DNA of 64,000 nucleotides, taken from contig JANSLP010000058.1 of assembly GCA_029298735.1 (NCBI GenBank), positions 62,001-126,000 of the forward strand, in the 5' to 3' direction. The stretch comes from Ophiostoma sp. CBS 140.51. Lineage: Eukaryota > Ascomycota > Sordariomycetes > Ophiostomatales > Ophiostomataceae. Positions 43,505 through 52,921 of this stretch are shown piece by piece; position 1 is the first letter of the stretch; each line of letters begins with the position of its first letter. The position numbers and the translations under genes are program-made. The notes under the pieces are model-generated. The model saw nothing but the letters and a program-made list of their open reading frames with translations, did not search any database and had not been told where the DNA came from.

Positions 43505-45157
43505 TTACACCCCCGCCTCTCCCAACCCCATGTCGCAGCCGTACCTTTGTTGGAGAGCCACGACCTTGTCACGAATGTACTGCCGCTCGTCAGGCCTCAC
43601 CTTGTCGAAGCGGAACAAGAAGCGCACCAAAAACACTAGGTCGTCTAACCTGCCTCGGCCATTCTCGCTTAACAGCAAAACGTCGGCAATGGTTGTCGTA
43701 ATTTCAAACAGTTTTGTGAGAATGCCACTGCCGTGGGTGGCAATACTGGCGGCACTCTCGAGTCGACCGACCAGTCCCCGTAGCTGAGAAGATACACGTT
43801 CCGCTGGAAAGTGAAGGGAGAGTCCCTCGTGCGCTGTTTGCGGCGGTGCCGACCTCAACAGACCGCGCGCCAGTGCCAGCTGCCACACCAGTGTCCGCAG
43901 CCACAGCCGTGTAATGAAAATGTCGACATGTTGTAGCTCACTGAGAACAGCGGGTGCAATCTTTTGTTCTTCGGCATCGAGCTCGGCCTGCTTGCGCTCG
44001 ACCCAATCGGCGGACATGGGAGGTGGTTTCGACCTATAGGGCGAGAGGGGCGAACTGTCCGCATCGCCCTCCGTCTCGGTATCTTCGGTCCAGTACTGGA
44101 GGAAGGTGTCGTCCATGACGCAGAACAGATCAATGAGTCGTCCGAAACCGGCATCGACGTGGGCGGGTATCGTAGGGTCGGACTGTGGCCGGCCAGACCG
44201 TAGTGGTGGAAGGACAGACGGCCGTCGTCCCGACACAACGTACAAGTACCGCTCGTGCAAGAAACATTCCCAGTACAATCGTTGACAGCGTGCCACCTCG
44301 TGCGCCGGGGTTCCCTCGTGAATCTTGAGGGTCTGCAGCAGGGCAATCGCTTCCCGAATCATGACAAACCCTCTGTCAAACAGCCGCGTCGAAATCATGC
44401 TCATCTCCAAAAAGACACACGTCATGGCCCTCTTGACGGTGGCACGGAGTTCGCCGAGAGAATCGTTGGACGAGAGTGCCGTTTCTGAGGAACGGTGGGC
44501 GAGTAGGCCGCGCTGCATCAGGTCGGACATGAGTGCCGGCGAGGCGGGTTCCGTTTGCGAGGGTGATGCGGTCGACACAAGGGTGTGGGTGTTGCCCGTC
44601 TCGATAAAGATGATTGTAATCGCGGCAAACGAATACACCAAGGCGGCATCCTCTTCAACAGTGTCCATGGTTGCGACGGCATCTCGGATCTCGGCGGGCG
44701 CGATTATGGGGTTGACTGCGTAGACGACCCTTTCGTAGTCGGGGATCAAGGAGAGGAAGAAGGATGGCGAGTAGGCGGGACTGTCGGTCCGCGGAGAGAG
44801 GCTGCCTTGAGATGTAGGGGTCTCGACTGCCGTTGATGCATCCGGCGATCGTGACGGTGACGACTGCGACTGCGACTGTGACTGCGACTGTGACTGCGGC
44901 CGAATCTCTGGATATCGTGTTCGGGGGGTGGCTGCTTTCAACTGCTTGACCAGTGCACCCCGCGTCCCATTCTTTCTTTTGATCGTAGGCGGTGCAAACG
45001 CACACCGCAGCCCGAGATGGGCGCATTGCGTGCAGGCCGTTTGGGAGTCGCCGTCGGCAGTTGCCGCCCCGCTGCACTTGACCTTGCGGAACCGGCAGCT
45101 GCCACAGGCGACACTGACCCGGGGGTTGCGGGGTGGGTGGTGTGGAAGGGTGTTCAT
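43505..45157 (-). CDS. Zn2Cys6 regulator within the sugar cluster
   Basis: A single exon encodes 550 residues. The zinc cluster spans residues 18-52: CGSCRFRKVKC, a 13-residue loop, then CTQCAHLGLRC, spacing C-X2-C-X6-C-X13-C-X2-C-X6-C. A QSQSQSQSQSQSS repeat (encoded by imperfect GACTGC/GACTGT hexamers) and a Ser/Pro linker follow. The middle region has SPSFFLSLIPDYERVVYAVN, EGTPAHEVARCQRLYWECFL and HERYLYVVSGRRPSVLPPL, the pattern of MAL-activator/MalR- and AmyR-type regulators of alpha-glucoside genes. The ATG at 45157 (CCACCATGAAC) is preferred over one 22 codons upstream because CTCCAG and CTTACAG between them look like leader-intron acceptors. It lies between permease and glucosidase and is the natural candidate regulator of both. 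Confidence 0.9.
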   Translation of the reverse strand: MNTLPHHPPRNPRVSVACGSCRFRKVKCSGAATADGDSQTACTQCAHLGLRCAFAPPTIKRKNGTRGALVKQLKAATPRTRYPEIRPQSQSQSQSQSQSSPSRSPDASTAVETPTSQGSLSPRTDSPAYSPSFFLSLIPDYERVVYAVNPIIAPAEIRDAVATMDTVEEDAALVYSFAAITIIFIETGNTHTLVSTASPSQTEPASPALMSDLMQRGLLAHRSSETALSSNDSLGELRATVKRAMTCVFLEMSMISTRLFDRGFVMIREAIALLQTLKIHEGTPAHEVARCQRLYWECFLHERYLYVVSGRRPSVLPPLRSGRPQSDPTIPAHVDAGFGRLIDLFCVMDDTFLQYWTEDTETEGDADSSPLSPYRSKPPPMSADWVERKQAELDAEEQKIAPAVLSELQHVDIFITRLWLRTLVWQLALARGLLRSAPPQTAHEGLSLHFPAERVSSQLRGLVGRLESAASIATHGSGILTKLFEITTTIADVLLLSENGRGRLDDLVFLVRFLFRFDKVRPDERQYIRDKVVALQQRYGCDMGLGEAGV

Positions 45158-45743
45158 GGTGGCTGTAAGAGACCTGGAGAAGACGAGAGAGAGGTTGCAA
45201 GGATTGTCAAAGTCGATCCTCAACTTGATCGATATCTGTTTATCACGGCACTCGGCAATGTGAGGTCCGAGTTCGACACAAAAGTATGGAGTCTCCCCTC
45301 ACTGTTTGTCTGACGGGGTCGTGCATTTAATTACTCAGTATGCATGAGGATGAGACTTGGCAACGCGCTATTGACACTCTACTAGAAGAGAGGGGAAGCA
45401 ACACAGACTAATACGCAGGATTGGGGTAGAGGCAGGGCGACGATGTGGAACCCGCGGTATTTTACTTTCCGGGGAATGACGGGAGCTTTCATTGTGTTGC
45501 TCATTCTTCGTACTCGTAATTTTTTTATTATTGATGGCGTCCTAACAAATATAATTCTGATATCGGCTTGCTTCATATTTCTGACGCCCTATTCTATCAC
45601 CATCGCCGAGCATCCGATGCACACAAGCGAAAAATCACAGCATCACATGGCAAGGCGGCTCTCGGACGTTTGTGCAAAATCAAATTGAGTTCTAATTTAC
45701 TCTTTCTAGCAAATACTGTAGTTTAATCTAGCCGCCTCCTTGT
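45158..45743. other. Spacer between regulator and glucosidase
   Basis: This 586-bp stretch is upstream of the regulator and downstream of the glucosidase, both minus-strand. An inverted repeat CTCGG-N11-CCGAG spans 45251-45271, a possible zinc-cluster site in the regulator's own promoter. The rest is AT-rich and empty. Confidence 0.55.
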
Positions 45744-47573
45744 CTACACCCGCACAATGTAGGCCCGGCCCTCCAGCGGCGCCAGTGCGTCCTGAATCGT
45801 AGCCTTCTTGTTCTCGTGCGTTGAGGCCAGCAGCTCGTACGTGACCTCTTTGCCGGCAGCAAAGCCCAGCTCAGCCGCGTCAGGCGCTGCGACAGCAGTC
45901 TTCTTGGTGGTAAAGTTGAGCACCACGAGGACACGCTCCTTGCCATTGTTCTCGAGGGGCACCTTGACGTAGGTCATGGTCTCTGTCGAGTCCTCCCGCA
46001 GAGCCTCAAAGTCGCTGTACACGAGAAGGTCCGGGTTGGCACGGCGCAGGGCCACCATGGACTTCCAGTAGGCCAGGACCGAGTCGTCCTTACCCAGCTG
46101 GTCGGCCACGTTAATCTCGCCCGCCAGCGGGTGCGGCTTCATCCAGGGCTCCTTGACCGCCTTGCCCGCCGCCAGGGCCGCCTCGGAAAAGCCGCCGTAC
46201 TGCAAGGACCCGTTCCAGGGCATGGGGATCCGGGCATGGTCGCGAGCGAGGTACTGCAGCGCGTCAAAGGCCTTGTCGACGGCGGCGTCGCCCTCGGGGG
46301 TGTTTCCAAGACGTGCCCGCACTGCCTCGATGCACTGGATGCTGGCAATGTCCAGGTAGTTCTCGAGGGGATACGACTCCTTGGGAGCGTTGACCAATCC
46401 CAACTCTTGGCCTTGGTAAATGTACTGCGTGCCACTCAGGGTGGCCTGCATCAGCGCCAAGAGTCGGGCACTGGCGACCCGCCACTCGGGCGCATCCTCG
46501 GCAAAACGGGACACCGACCGCGCCTGGTCGTGGTTTTCTAGGAACACGGTGTTCCATGCATCGTTGTTTTTGGTCAGGGTCTGGGTAAAGGCGACAGCCC
46601 CTTTGAACTGGGGAAGTGTAAAGTCCTTCACCTTGATATTGGTAAACATGTCCACCATGTTGTGGCCGACCATGACGACTTCAAACTGGAACACCATGTC
46701 GAGCTGTTTGGCGGCGGCACTGACGTAGCGGCGGACATGGTCTGGGTCGGGCGTCAGCGCGAGCTCGCCCACGGTAATGGCGCCGTGGGGCCCGAGCACC
46801 TGGGTGTTCATTTCCCTCAAAAACTCGTGCATGCGGGGACCGTTGCAGACCAGCGTGGCGCACGACTGGAAGGGTGCCTGAGGGTCGGTGACGGGCGCAT
46901 CCGGCAGACCGGGGGGCTTGCTGTAGGTGTTGACCACATCGACCCTGAAGCCGTCGACGCCGCGCTTGAGCCAAAACTCCATCGACGATGCATAAATGGC
47001 CTGGCGGGTGACTGGGTTCTCCCAGTTGAGGTCCGGCTGTTCGGTGGCAAAGAGGTGCAAATAATACTCTTGCGAAGTCTCGTCCCATTGCCACGCACTG
47101 CCGCCACCAAAGAAACTGCGCCAGTTATTGGGGGGCGCCCGCTCTCCGGTGACGGGGTCCACCTTGGCCGGCCGCCAAATGTACCAGTCCCTTTTGGCGC
47201 TCCCCTTGCTGGCTCTGGACTCCTTGAACCACGCATGCTGGTCCGACGTGTGGTTAATGACCAGGTCCAGCAGCACCTTCATACCGCGGCCGTGCGCCTC
47301 TTTGATCAGGGTGTCCATATCTCCCAAGGTGCCATACGGTGCGTACACATCCTCATAGTTGGAAATGTCATAGCCCATGTCCACCTGCGGCGAGTCGTAC
47401 ATGGGGCTGATCCAGACCACGTCGGCACCCAGCGCCTGAATGTAGTCCAGCTTGCTGACAATGCCGGGGATATCGCCGATGCCGTCGCCGTTGCTGTCGC
47501 AGAACGACGCCGGGTAGATCTGGTAGACCACCGCCGTCTTCCACCATGTCTTGTCGCGCGTGAATGTGGCCAT
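45744..47573 (-). CDS. Intracellular GH13 alpha-glucosidase, isomaltase-type
   Basis: A single exon encodes 609 residues without a signal peptide, so a cytosolic enzyme. Family GH13 blocks are complete: VVYQIYPASFCDSNGDGIGD, DLVINHTSDQH (region I), GFRVDVVN with nucleophile Asp212, ITVGELAL with acid/base Glu270, and FLENHDQAR with Asp349. The residue after the nucleophile is Val (213). In yeast GH13 enzymes Val at this place is linked to alpha-1,6 (isomaltose) specificity and Thr to alpha-1,4 (maltose). Length and the C-terminal beta domain are normal. It neighbours a MAL-type permease and regulator, consistent with import followed by intracellular hydrolysis. The first ATG of the frame is used. 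Confidence 0.95.
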   Translation of the reverse strand: MATFTRDKTWWKTAVVYQIYPASFCDSNGDGIGDIPGIVSKLDYIQALGADVVWISPMYDSPQVDMGYDISNYEDVYAPYGTLGDMDTLIKEAHGRGMKVLLDLVINHTSDQHAWFKESRASKGSAKRDWYIWRPAKVDPVTGERAPPNNWRSFFGGGSAWQWDETSQEYYLHLFATEQPDLNWENPVTRQAIYASSMEFWLKRGVDGFRVDVVNTYSKPPGLPDAPVTDPQAPFQSCATLVCNGPRMHEFLREMNTQVLGPHGAITVGELALTPDPDHVRRYVSAAAKQLDMVFQFEVVMVGHNMVDMFTNIKVKDFTLPQFKGAVAFTQTLTKNNDAWNTVFLENHDQARSVSRFAEDAPEWRVASARLLALMQATLSGTQYIYQGQELGLVNAPKESYPLENYLDIASIQCIEAVRARLGNTPEGDAAVDKAFDALQYLARDHARIPMPWNGSLQYGGFSEAALAAGKAVKEPWMKPHPLAGEINVADQLGKDDSVLAYWKSMVALRRANPDLLVYSDFEALREDSTETMTYVKVPLENNGKERVLVVLNFTTKKTAVAAPDAAELGFAAGKEVTYELLASTHENKKATIQDALAPLEGRAYIVRV

Positions 47574-47834
47574 CTTGTGTTGGGACTGCTGGGAGAGTGA
47601 GGGTGTGTTGGTAACTCAGGACGAAGTGGAGATGATGTCGTTGTCAACCTCTTCTTCTTGTTGACAGAAGCTCTGCTCTTAAGTATTCTGAAAAGCTACC
47701 CCAACTCCTCTTCCGCATGGCGGATTTCATCGTCTCTCCGACTTGTATTGTCCGACATACCCTCCGCAGTTTTACCGGCGTCAACTGAACATCTGACAGG
47801 TCCCTGAATGTTGCACTTGAAAAATGGTTGGCCG

Positions 47835-47851
47835 TTCGTCGGGCCGACGAA
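47835..47851. promoter_or_regulatory. Perfect palindrome with CGG-N1-CCG core (glucosidase promoter)
   Basis: TTCGTCGGGCCGACGAA has two perfect 8-bp arms around one base, about 262 bp upstream of the glucosidase start. Inverted CGG triplets are the standard binding elements of Zn2Cys6 dimers. A related site, TCGGTCCGACGA, lies at 47979-47990. Confidence 0.55.
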
Positions 47852-48162
47852 ATGTCATGAGGACCCACGACCCACGATGGGGCGCCGATGCACCTACCCC
47901 AACCTACCCCAACTGTCAGGCGCAACTCTAAATATGGAGTAAAGCTCACAGAAAAAAAATAAGACTCAATATGATTCATCGGTCCGACGAGAATGAGGGG
48001 TTGTCGACGAGAAGAAGATGACAAGTCGGAGTCCGGAAGTCCGTTGACAATGTTGAAAGATTCAGATTGAAACGACATCGTCGCCACTGTCACGGACCCG
48101 GCGATGAGGCCGCTCCGGGTGAGTTGACGACGTCTCTCGCCAGGGTTCTACCGATGATCTCG

Positions 48163-48186
48163 TCAGGCCGACAATGGACCAATCGT
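48163..48186 (+). promoter_or_regulatory. Shared cluster motif, copy C (glucosidase promoter)
   Basis: It contains CCGACAATGGACCAAT (48168-48183), identical to copy B in the transporter promoter and in the same orientation relative to its gene. It is about 600 bp upstream of the glucosidase start. Confidence 0.55.
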
Positions 48187-49327
48187 ATCATACCATTTTG
48201 TATGGTGGTCGTCGCCGAAGAAGAGCTCTTGAACGATGTTGTAGCACTTCACGTGTTCTCAAAGCTGAACATTTTCAAAGAGCTTGATTCTGGGGAGAGG
48301 AGAAATTCCTCGGATAAAATATTCAATGAAACGTTTCGTGTAATATATTTTGTTGCAAAGTTTGTGCTATCAACATGAAAACCCTCATGCCTCCTCTGTG
48401 TTACAAAGGCACTTCCCAAGAATCTGCTAGGTGATCAAGTCTAGGGGAGGGGTTCTTGTTCTGGTAAAACAGTCATAAGGTGTAACGGTTGAACAAGACT
48501 CAACACGTATAACGGGGTATGGTTTGTATGCAATGATGGTACAGGATTACAAGTTCATGTAGGTTTGTATTTCAGACAATCGGTAGGGACTGAGTCTCCC
48601 ATCTATCTACTAGGGAGGAAGCCTCAGTCTTATATATTTATCGTGCTTTATTCAACTTTATTCCGTAGCTTTATTTTAATCTGAAGTTCGATCGGAGGGA
48701 TCCACTAGTGGGCAACACCAGAAAACAGAAAAGAGTAAAAAAAAGGGGGACAAAGAGCTCGGAACCCATATCGGAATGCTACCGCCAACCTGGCTGTCAA
48801 CGTGTACCAATGCCTGCCGAGACGTGACGATTATTGCTTTCAAATTACGAGCGTAAAGTGGCCAGAAAGAGATCTAAATGGGGCATTTGAAGTCATAGGG
48901 GCGAAGCCTTTGGATTTCGATGACTACGATTTCTGGCTCCAGGCGGCGAGTTCAAAGATGCAGCTGTCAAATGGTAGGTATGATCAAATTTGTTGAAAGT
49001 GGCTTAATTATTTTGGGAGATACCCCACTTATTATATTCTTATTTCGACCAATCAGAGGAGACTCGGTCTCCCCCATTGCCAACAGCATCGACAGCAGCC
49101 TACTTAACGTGGTGAATAATCCACTTCTAGTGGTGCGTGGGGCCGCAGAAAAGGGCCTGGCCCACAATGTTATCCACATAGCTTCATCGAGTTCGGTGGT
49201 GTTTTATCATACCCCTGCATTGTATCTCTCATCCACAAATGCAGCAATTCCAATTCCGCATGCTTCAACCGTTTTTCTTCCCCGTCTCCCACGTCTTATC
49301 TCCCACGTCTCATTCCCAATTCCGAAA

Positions 49328-50545
49328 ATGGCATGGCACGATCCCCTGCGACATTTGCCGGTATTATCAGAGCATCCTTCAGCCTCTCCGTCGTTATCAC
49401 CAGCTCTGTCGGACACAAGCGTCTCTTTCCTTGGTGCCAGCGTGAAACTTGACAGCGTCAAAGACGAGCACTATGATGCTTGGAAGATTCTTTCCTCTTT
49501 CTTCGAACACCTCGGCCATCCTGGCAAATGCAATTTGGCTGCGGACATCGAGAATTGTGTGGACAAAGATCAGCTTGTGACCTTGGCAAATTACCTGCTC
49601 GACGCTGTCCTCAAGCCGAGTATGTTTTATACGTCCTATCTCTCTTTTCATTTCTATTTAACTGACAAATTTTCTAGTCAAGTTGGCAGGTGGACGGTCT
49701 CCTATTCCTCTATCAACACCCTCAAGCGTTGATTCAGAAGATGGCATTGATCTACAGATGGCCATGATTGATGCATCGACCCGAGATGATCAAAACAACC
49801 TGCAAAACGACTGCCTTCGACGGGACAATCACAGGTGCGTGTTCTCCGGCAAGTGGAACACGGCCAGCGTCCTCAACGGCATTGTTGTTCCCCCGTCTGG
49901 GTTTGACTACGGCCCACTCCAGTGCGCACACATTCTGCCCTTTGCGCTCGGCACGTTCGACGACAGCAGTGCGCTGGAAACTCGAAACAAGTCTATTATC
50001 TGGTTCGCCCTGCACAGATACTTTCCCGAGATTCGTGGATTGATCAATGCTAAAAGCATAAACCAACGCGAGAACGCCATCATGCTGGATGCAAGCACCC
50101 ACATTCATTTTGGCTCGTACATTCTTTCGTTCCTTCCACGGGGCGGGGTGAGTTGTTTCAAGGCCTCGGACAAGAGGTAATAAAAAGGCAAGCTTCAAAT
50201 CCTTGCTAACCTTTTCCCTCGTCATTCTAGAACGAGTACCAGGCAACATTCTGTGCAGATGCCCTAGCGAACACACCAACATCCGGACCAACACTTTTCA
50301 CGATAACCTCTCACGACAACGAAGTCCCCATGCCGAACCCTGAGTTTTTTAGAGTTCACTACATTGTCTCTAAGATTCTTCAAGTGAGCGGATTAAGAGA
50401 GATGATCACAAGGGCGGCCGATGAGGCTGATTTGGACCTCAAGTGCCGTCAACTACAATCGAATGGCAGCACGGACGCAGGTGCAGTTATTTCCAGATTG
50501 ATGCTAATTGGTATTCGGGCAGGAGGTGGCGCGGAAAATGGTTAG
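49328..50545 (+). CDS. HNH-nuclease-domain protein (fungal HNH_2 type)
   Basis: Three exons (49328..49619, 49678..50147, 50231..50545) encode 358 residues; introns are 58 and 83 bp, with GCTAAC branch motif in the second. The core matches fungal proteins with an HNH endonuclease-like domain: CLRRDNHRCVFSGKWN, then QCAHILPFALG and INQRENAIMLDASTHIHFGS, with paired Cys/His typical of the beta-beta-alpha metal fold. Such genes occur in many copies in fungal genomes, often near accessory DNA, and their role is unknown. The N-terminal 110 residues are a Ser/Pro segment and helices around DEHYDAWKILSSFFEHLG. Start at GAAAATGGCATGG is the first ATG after the long AT-rich region. Whether metal-binding residues are complete needs an alignment. 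Confidence 0.8.
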
Positions 50546-51043
50546 AATCATCGCCGGATGCCAAATACATTGAGGACGTGCAGCATCATCTACGAGTATG
50601 TCGAGGAAAGACCCAACGATGAGCAAGGCGTGCAGGCTGTGATCGGTTTCTTCGCCAGCGTCTGTTTTGGCATCATATAGGCGAAACTGGCGCACAAATC
50701 TGGACGAACAACGTACTGCTAGATATGGCGGACCTGCGCACACTCTATGACGGCTCCTGGTGGGCCCAGTTCTTGCAGCCGTCGATACGGATGTAGGCCC
50801 GCTAAGTCATGAATTTCTTTCAGACGTGACTAGATATCATTTTATGTTTTTTTTCTCACCATCATAAAAGATACGACCCGAAGGTAAGTACAGTAGAGTT
50901 TACAGTAGAGTAAAAACATTAGAAATAGGCCTCGGTCAAAAACATATGTTTGAAATCTTTTTCACTCTTATTTCGTTCTTTCTTTCTTTCTATTTCTCTT
51001 TCTCCTCTTTTTTCAGTGCCCTCACCGCCGGCTCCCCCTAAAC
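50546..51043. other. Convergent 3' spacer
   Basis: This 498-bp spacer lies between the HNH gene (+) and the ankyrin gene (-). TACAGTAGAGT occurs twice near 50890-50912. A pyrimidine-rich run precedes the ankyrin stop. No gene is called. Confidence 0.6.
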
Positions 51044-52921
51044 TCAAATATACTCCCGCTCGTGCTTGGTCTGGCGCGTTGTCGTCGGCACTGTGCCCTC
51101 GACAGGCACCTCGCCGGCGTGGTTCTGGGCATCGGCACGCGCCCCTAGGGCCAACAACGCTTTTGTGGCGTTGGGTAAACAATAGCCCATGGTCCAGTGC
51201 AGGGCCGTGTTGCCGTCGTCGTCGGCCTCATTGACAGCCTCGTTGATATCGTCGTCACCGACCAAGTCGCGCAATAATGCAGTCATGTCCTCCCCCACCC
51301 GGGCATCAATGGCACGCACAAGAATGCGGTAAGTACAACCGAACTCCACGGCCCGAGAGCTCCAACCGCACAGGCGGTGGATGGAGGTGAACACGGCCGT
51401 AAACATGGCTTGTGTTTTCCCCGTTCGCGTCGACGGAGGCATTGGGATGCGCGGATCGGCACCGCGGTCGAGGAGCACGCGCAGCAAGGGTAGGCCGTCG
51501 AAGCGGGCGCCGAGGTGGAGCGGTGTGTACTTGTATCCGGGTGGTGTGCCATACTTGGCGTTGATTGTTTTTGCGCACACAGCCGGATCCGCCGTCAAAA
51601 GCTCGACGGTGGCCACACGGGCATCGACGTAGGCGGCACGCGCCGCAGCATCGGCGGCTTCGCCTGCGGCCGCTATAGCGGCAAGGTCTCTGTTGGCAAA
51701 TTGGGGAGCAGTGATGTCCAACGTTCCTGTTTCTTTTATGGTCGCAGCACGTTCACGCGCGTTAACGCGGACATTGTTAATATCGCGGCGCATGTAGCGC
51801 GGCTCGCGGACATCCAACGCCCTGACCAAGGGCCGGCCGACCATGGCGGCATGGAGAGGGGGGATGCTCTTGTCAGAACCCATATCACGGCCGGTGAGAT
51901 CGTCTGTAAAATCAGCGCCCGCCGTCTGCAACAAGGCCTCCACACCGACCGCGTTGCCGTAGAGTGCGGCGGTGGCGAGCGGGGTCAGGTAAACATCGGC
52001 CTCCATGGGCGGTATATTCGCATAGTCGAAGTTATAGTTGTAGTCGTCGTCGTCAATAGTGTCATAGATGTAGTCAATGTCTTCGTCATCGGATGCGCCA
52101 TTGATGCCACGGCCATCCAGCCGCGCCGTTGTGCCCACAAACCCCTCATGTATGTCGATGCCCACGTTGTCGATCAGAAAGCGGACCAGCTCGGCATCGC
52201 CCCGTCCGCCGTCCGGCATCAAGGCCAAGAGGAGTGCGTTTGGTTTGTCGTTTAGCTTTGTGTCTACACGGGCCCCCCCTGCTAGCAGCATTTTGACAAT
52301 GGCAATGCGCCGCTCTGACTCGCCCGCTTCGGTGAACCGCTCCACGCCCTGCGCATGCCGCGCCACCGCCTGCAGCGGCGTGTACCCAAACTTGTCGCTG
52401 GCGTTCACGTCAACCTCGGGCATGCGTGCCAACAAAAGCTGCACGACATTGGCCCGCGCACACATGCACGCCGTCGTCAAGACTGTGCCCCAGGGGCGGC
52501 TGCTGGGCCATCGCACATCTGGGTCTTCGTGGTTTGCTCGCTCTAGATCCTCCCGCTCCTCCCGCTCATACGCACTTTCCACTCGTAGGCGTTCCTCCTT
52601 TGCAAGTGCATCGCGGTAGTCGAGTAGTATTGTCAAGATGGCGACATGGTCCATCTCCACTGCCCAGTGCAATGTCGGGGCCGTGATGTTTTCCGGCATT
52701 TCGCCCATGACACACCAGTATAGCATGTCCGGGCCGAGTAGCCGTAGAAGCTCGTGGATCGCCGGTAGGTTGTCATCGTCGATGGCGGTGTGGATCGCTT
52801 CGGCCTCTTGTTTGTAGCCCCGGACAAAGTCCCATTCATACTGCTCCTCCGAGAGGACGGGGAAATCGACCGGGTTGAGCGGGACGCTCCGGTCGTATTT
52901 CCCGTTGGCTTCGTATGTCAT
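51044..52921 (-). CDS. Ankyrin-repeat protein
   Basis: A single exon encodes 625 residues with no signal peptide or membrane helix. Degenerate ankyrin repeats are spread along the chain: APTLHWAVEMDHVAILTILL, WGTVLTTACMCARANVVQLL, FGYTPLQAVARHAQGV, LTPLATAALYGNAVGVEALL, YKYTPLHLGARFDGLPLLRV and NTALHWTMGYCLPNATKALL. Long acidic (DDEDIDYIYDTIDDDD) and Ala-rich (AAAGEAADAAARAAYVDAR) inserts separate them. Such proteins act as protein-binding scaffolds; no catalytic domain is fused here. The nearby HNH gene is convergent. Confidence 0.82.
   Translation of the reverse strand: MTYEANGKYDRSVPLNPVDFPVLSEEQYEWDFVRGYKQEAEAIHTAIDDDNLPAIHELLRLLGPDMLYWCVMGEMPENITAPTLHWAVEMDHVAILTILLDYRDALAKEERLRVESAYEREEREDLERANHEDPDVRWPSSRPWGTVLTTACMCARANVVQLLLARMPEVDVNASDKFGYTPLQAVARHAQGVERFTEAGESERRIAIVKMLLAGGARVDTKLNDKPNALLLALMPDGGRGDAELVRFLIDNVGIDIHEGFVGTTARLDGRGINGASDDEDIDYIYDTIDDDDYNYNFDYANIPPMEADVYLTPLATAALYGNAVGVEALLQTAGADFTDDLTGRDMGSDKSIPPLHAAMVGRPLVRALDVREPRYMRRDINNVRVNARERAATIKETGTLDITAPQFANRDLAAIAAAGEAADAAARAAYVDARVATVELLTADPAVCAKTINAKYGTPPGYKYTPLHLGARFDGLPLLRVLLDRGADPRIPMPPSTRTGKTQAMFTAVFTSIHRLCGWSSRAVEFGCTYRILVRAIDARVGEDMTALLRDLVGDDDINEAVNEADDDGNTALHWTMGYCLPNATKALLALGARADAQNHAGEVPVEGTVPTTTRQTKHEREYI

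Larger units (their letters stand above)
47574..49327. other. Divergent region between glucosidase and HNH gene, 1.75 kb
   Basis: The first 600 bp hold the glucosidase promoter with motif sites at 47835-47851, 47979-47987 and 48163-48186. From about 48300 to 49200 the sequence is AT-rich with no supported gene; a frame that continues into the HNH coding exon begins upstream but has no family character before 49328. Confidence 0.6.

Noticed and set aside
46662..47600. 312-codon plus-strand frame opposite the glucosidase
   Set aside because: Pure shadow of the GH13 gene, whose catalytic motifs are all on the minus strand.
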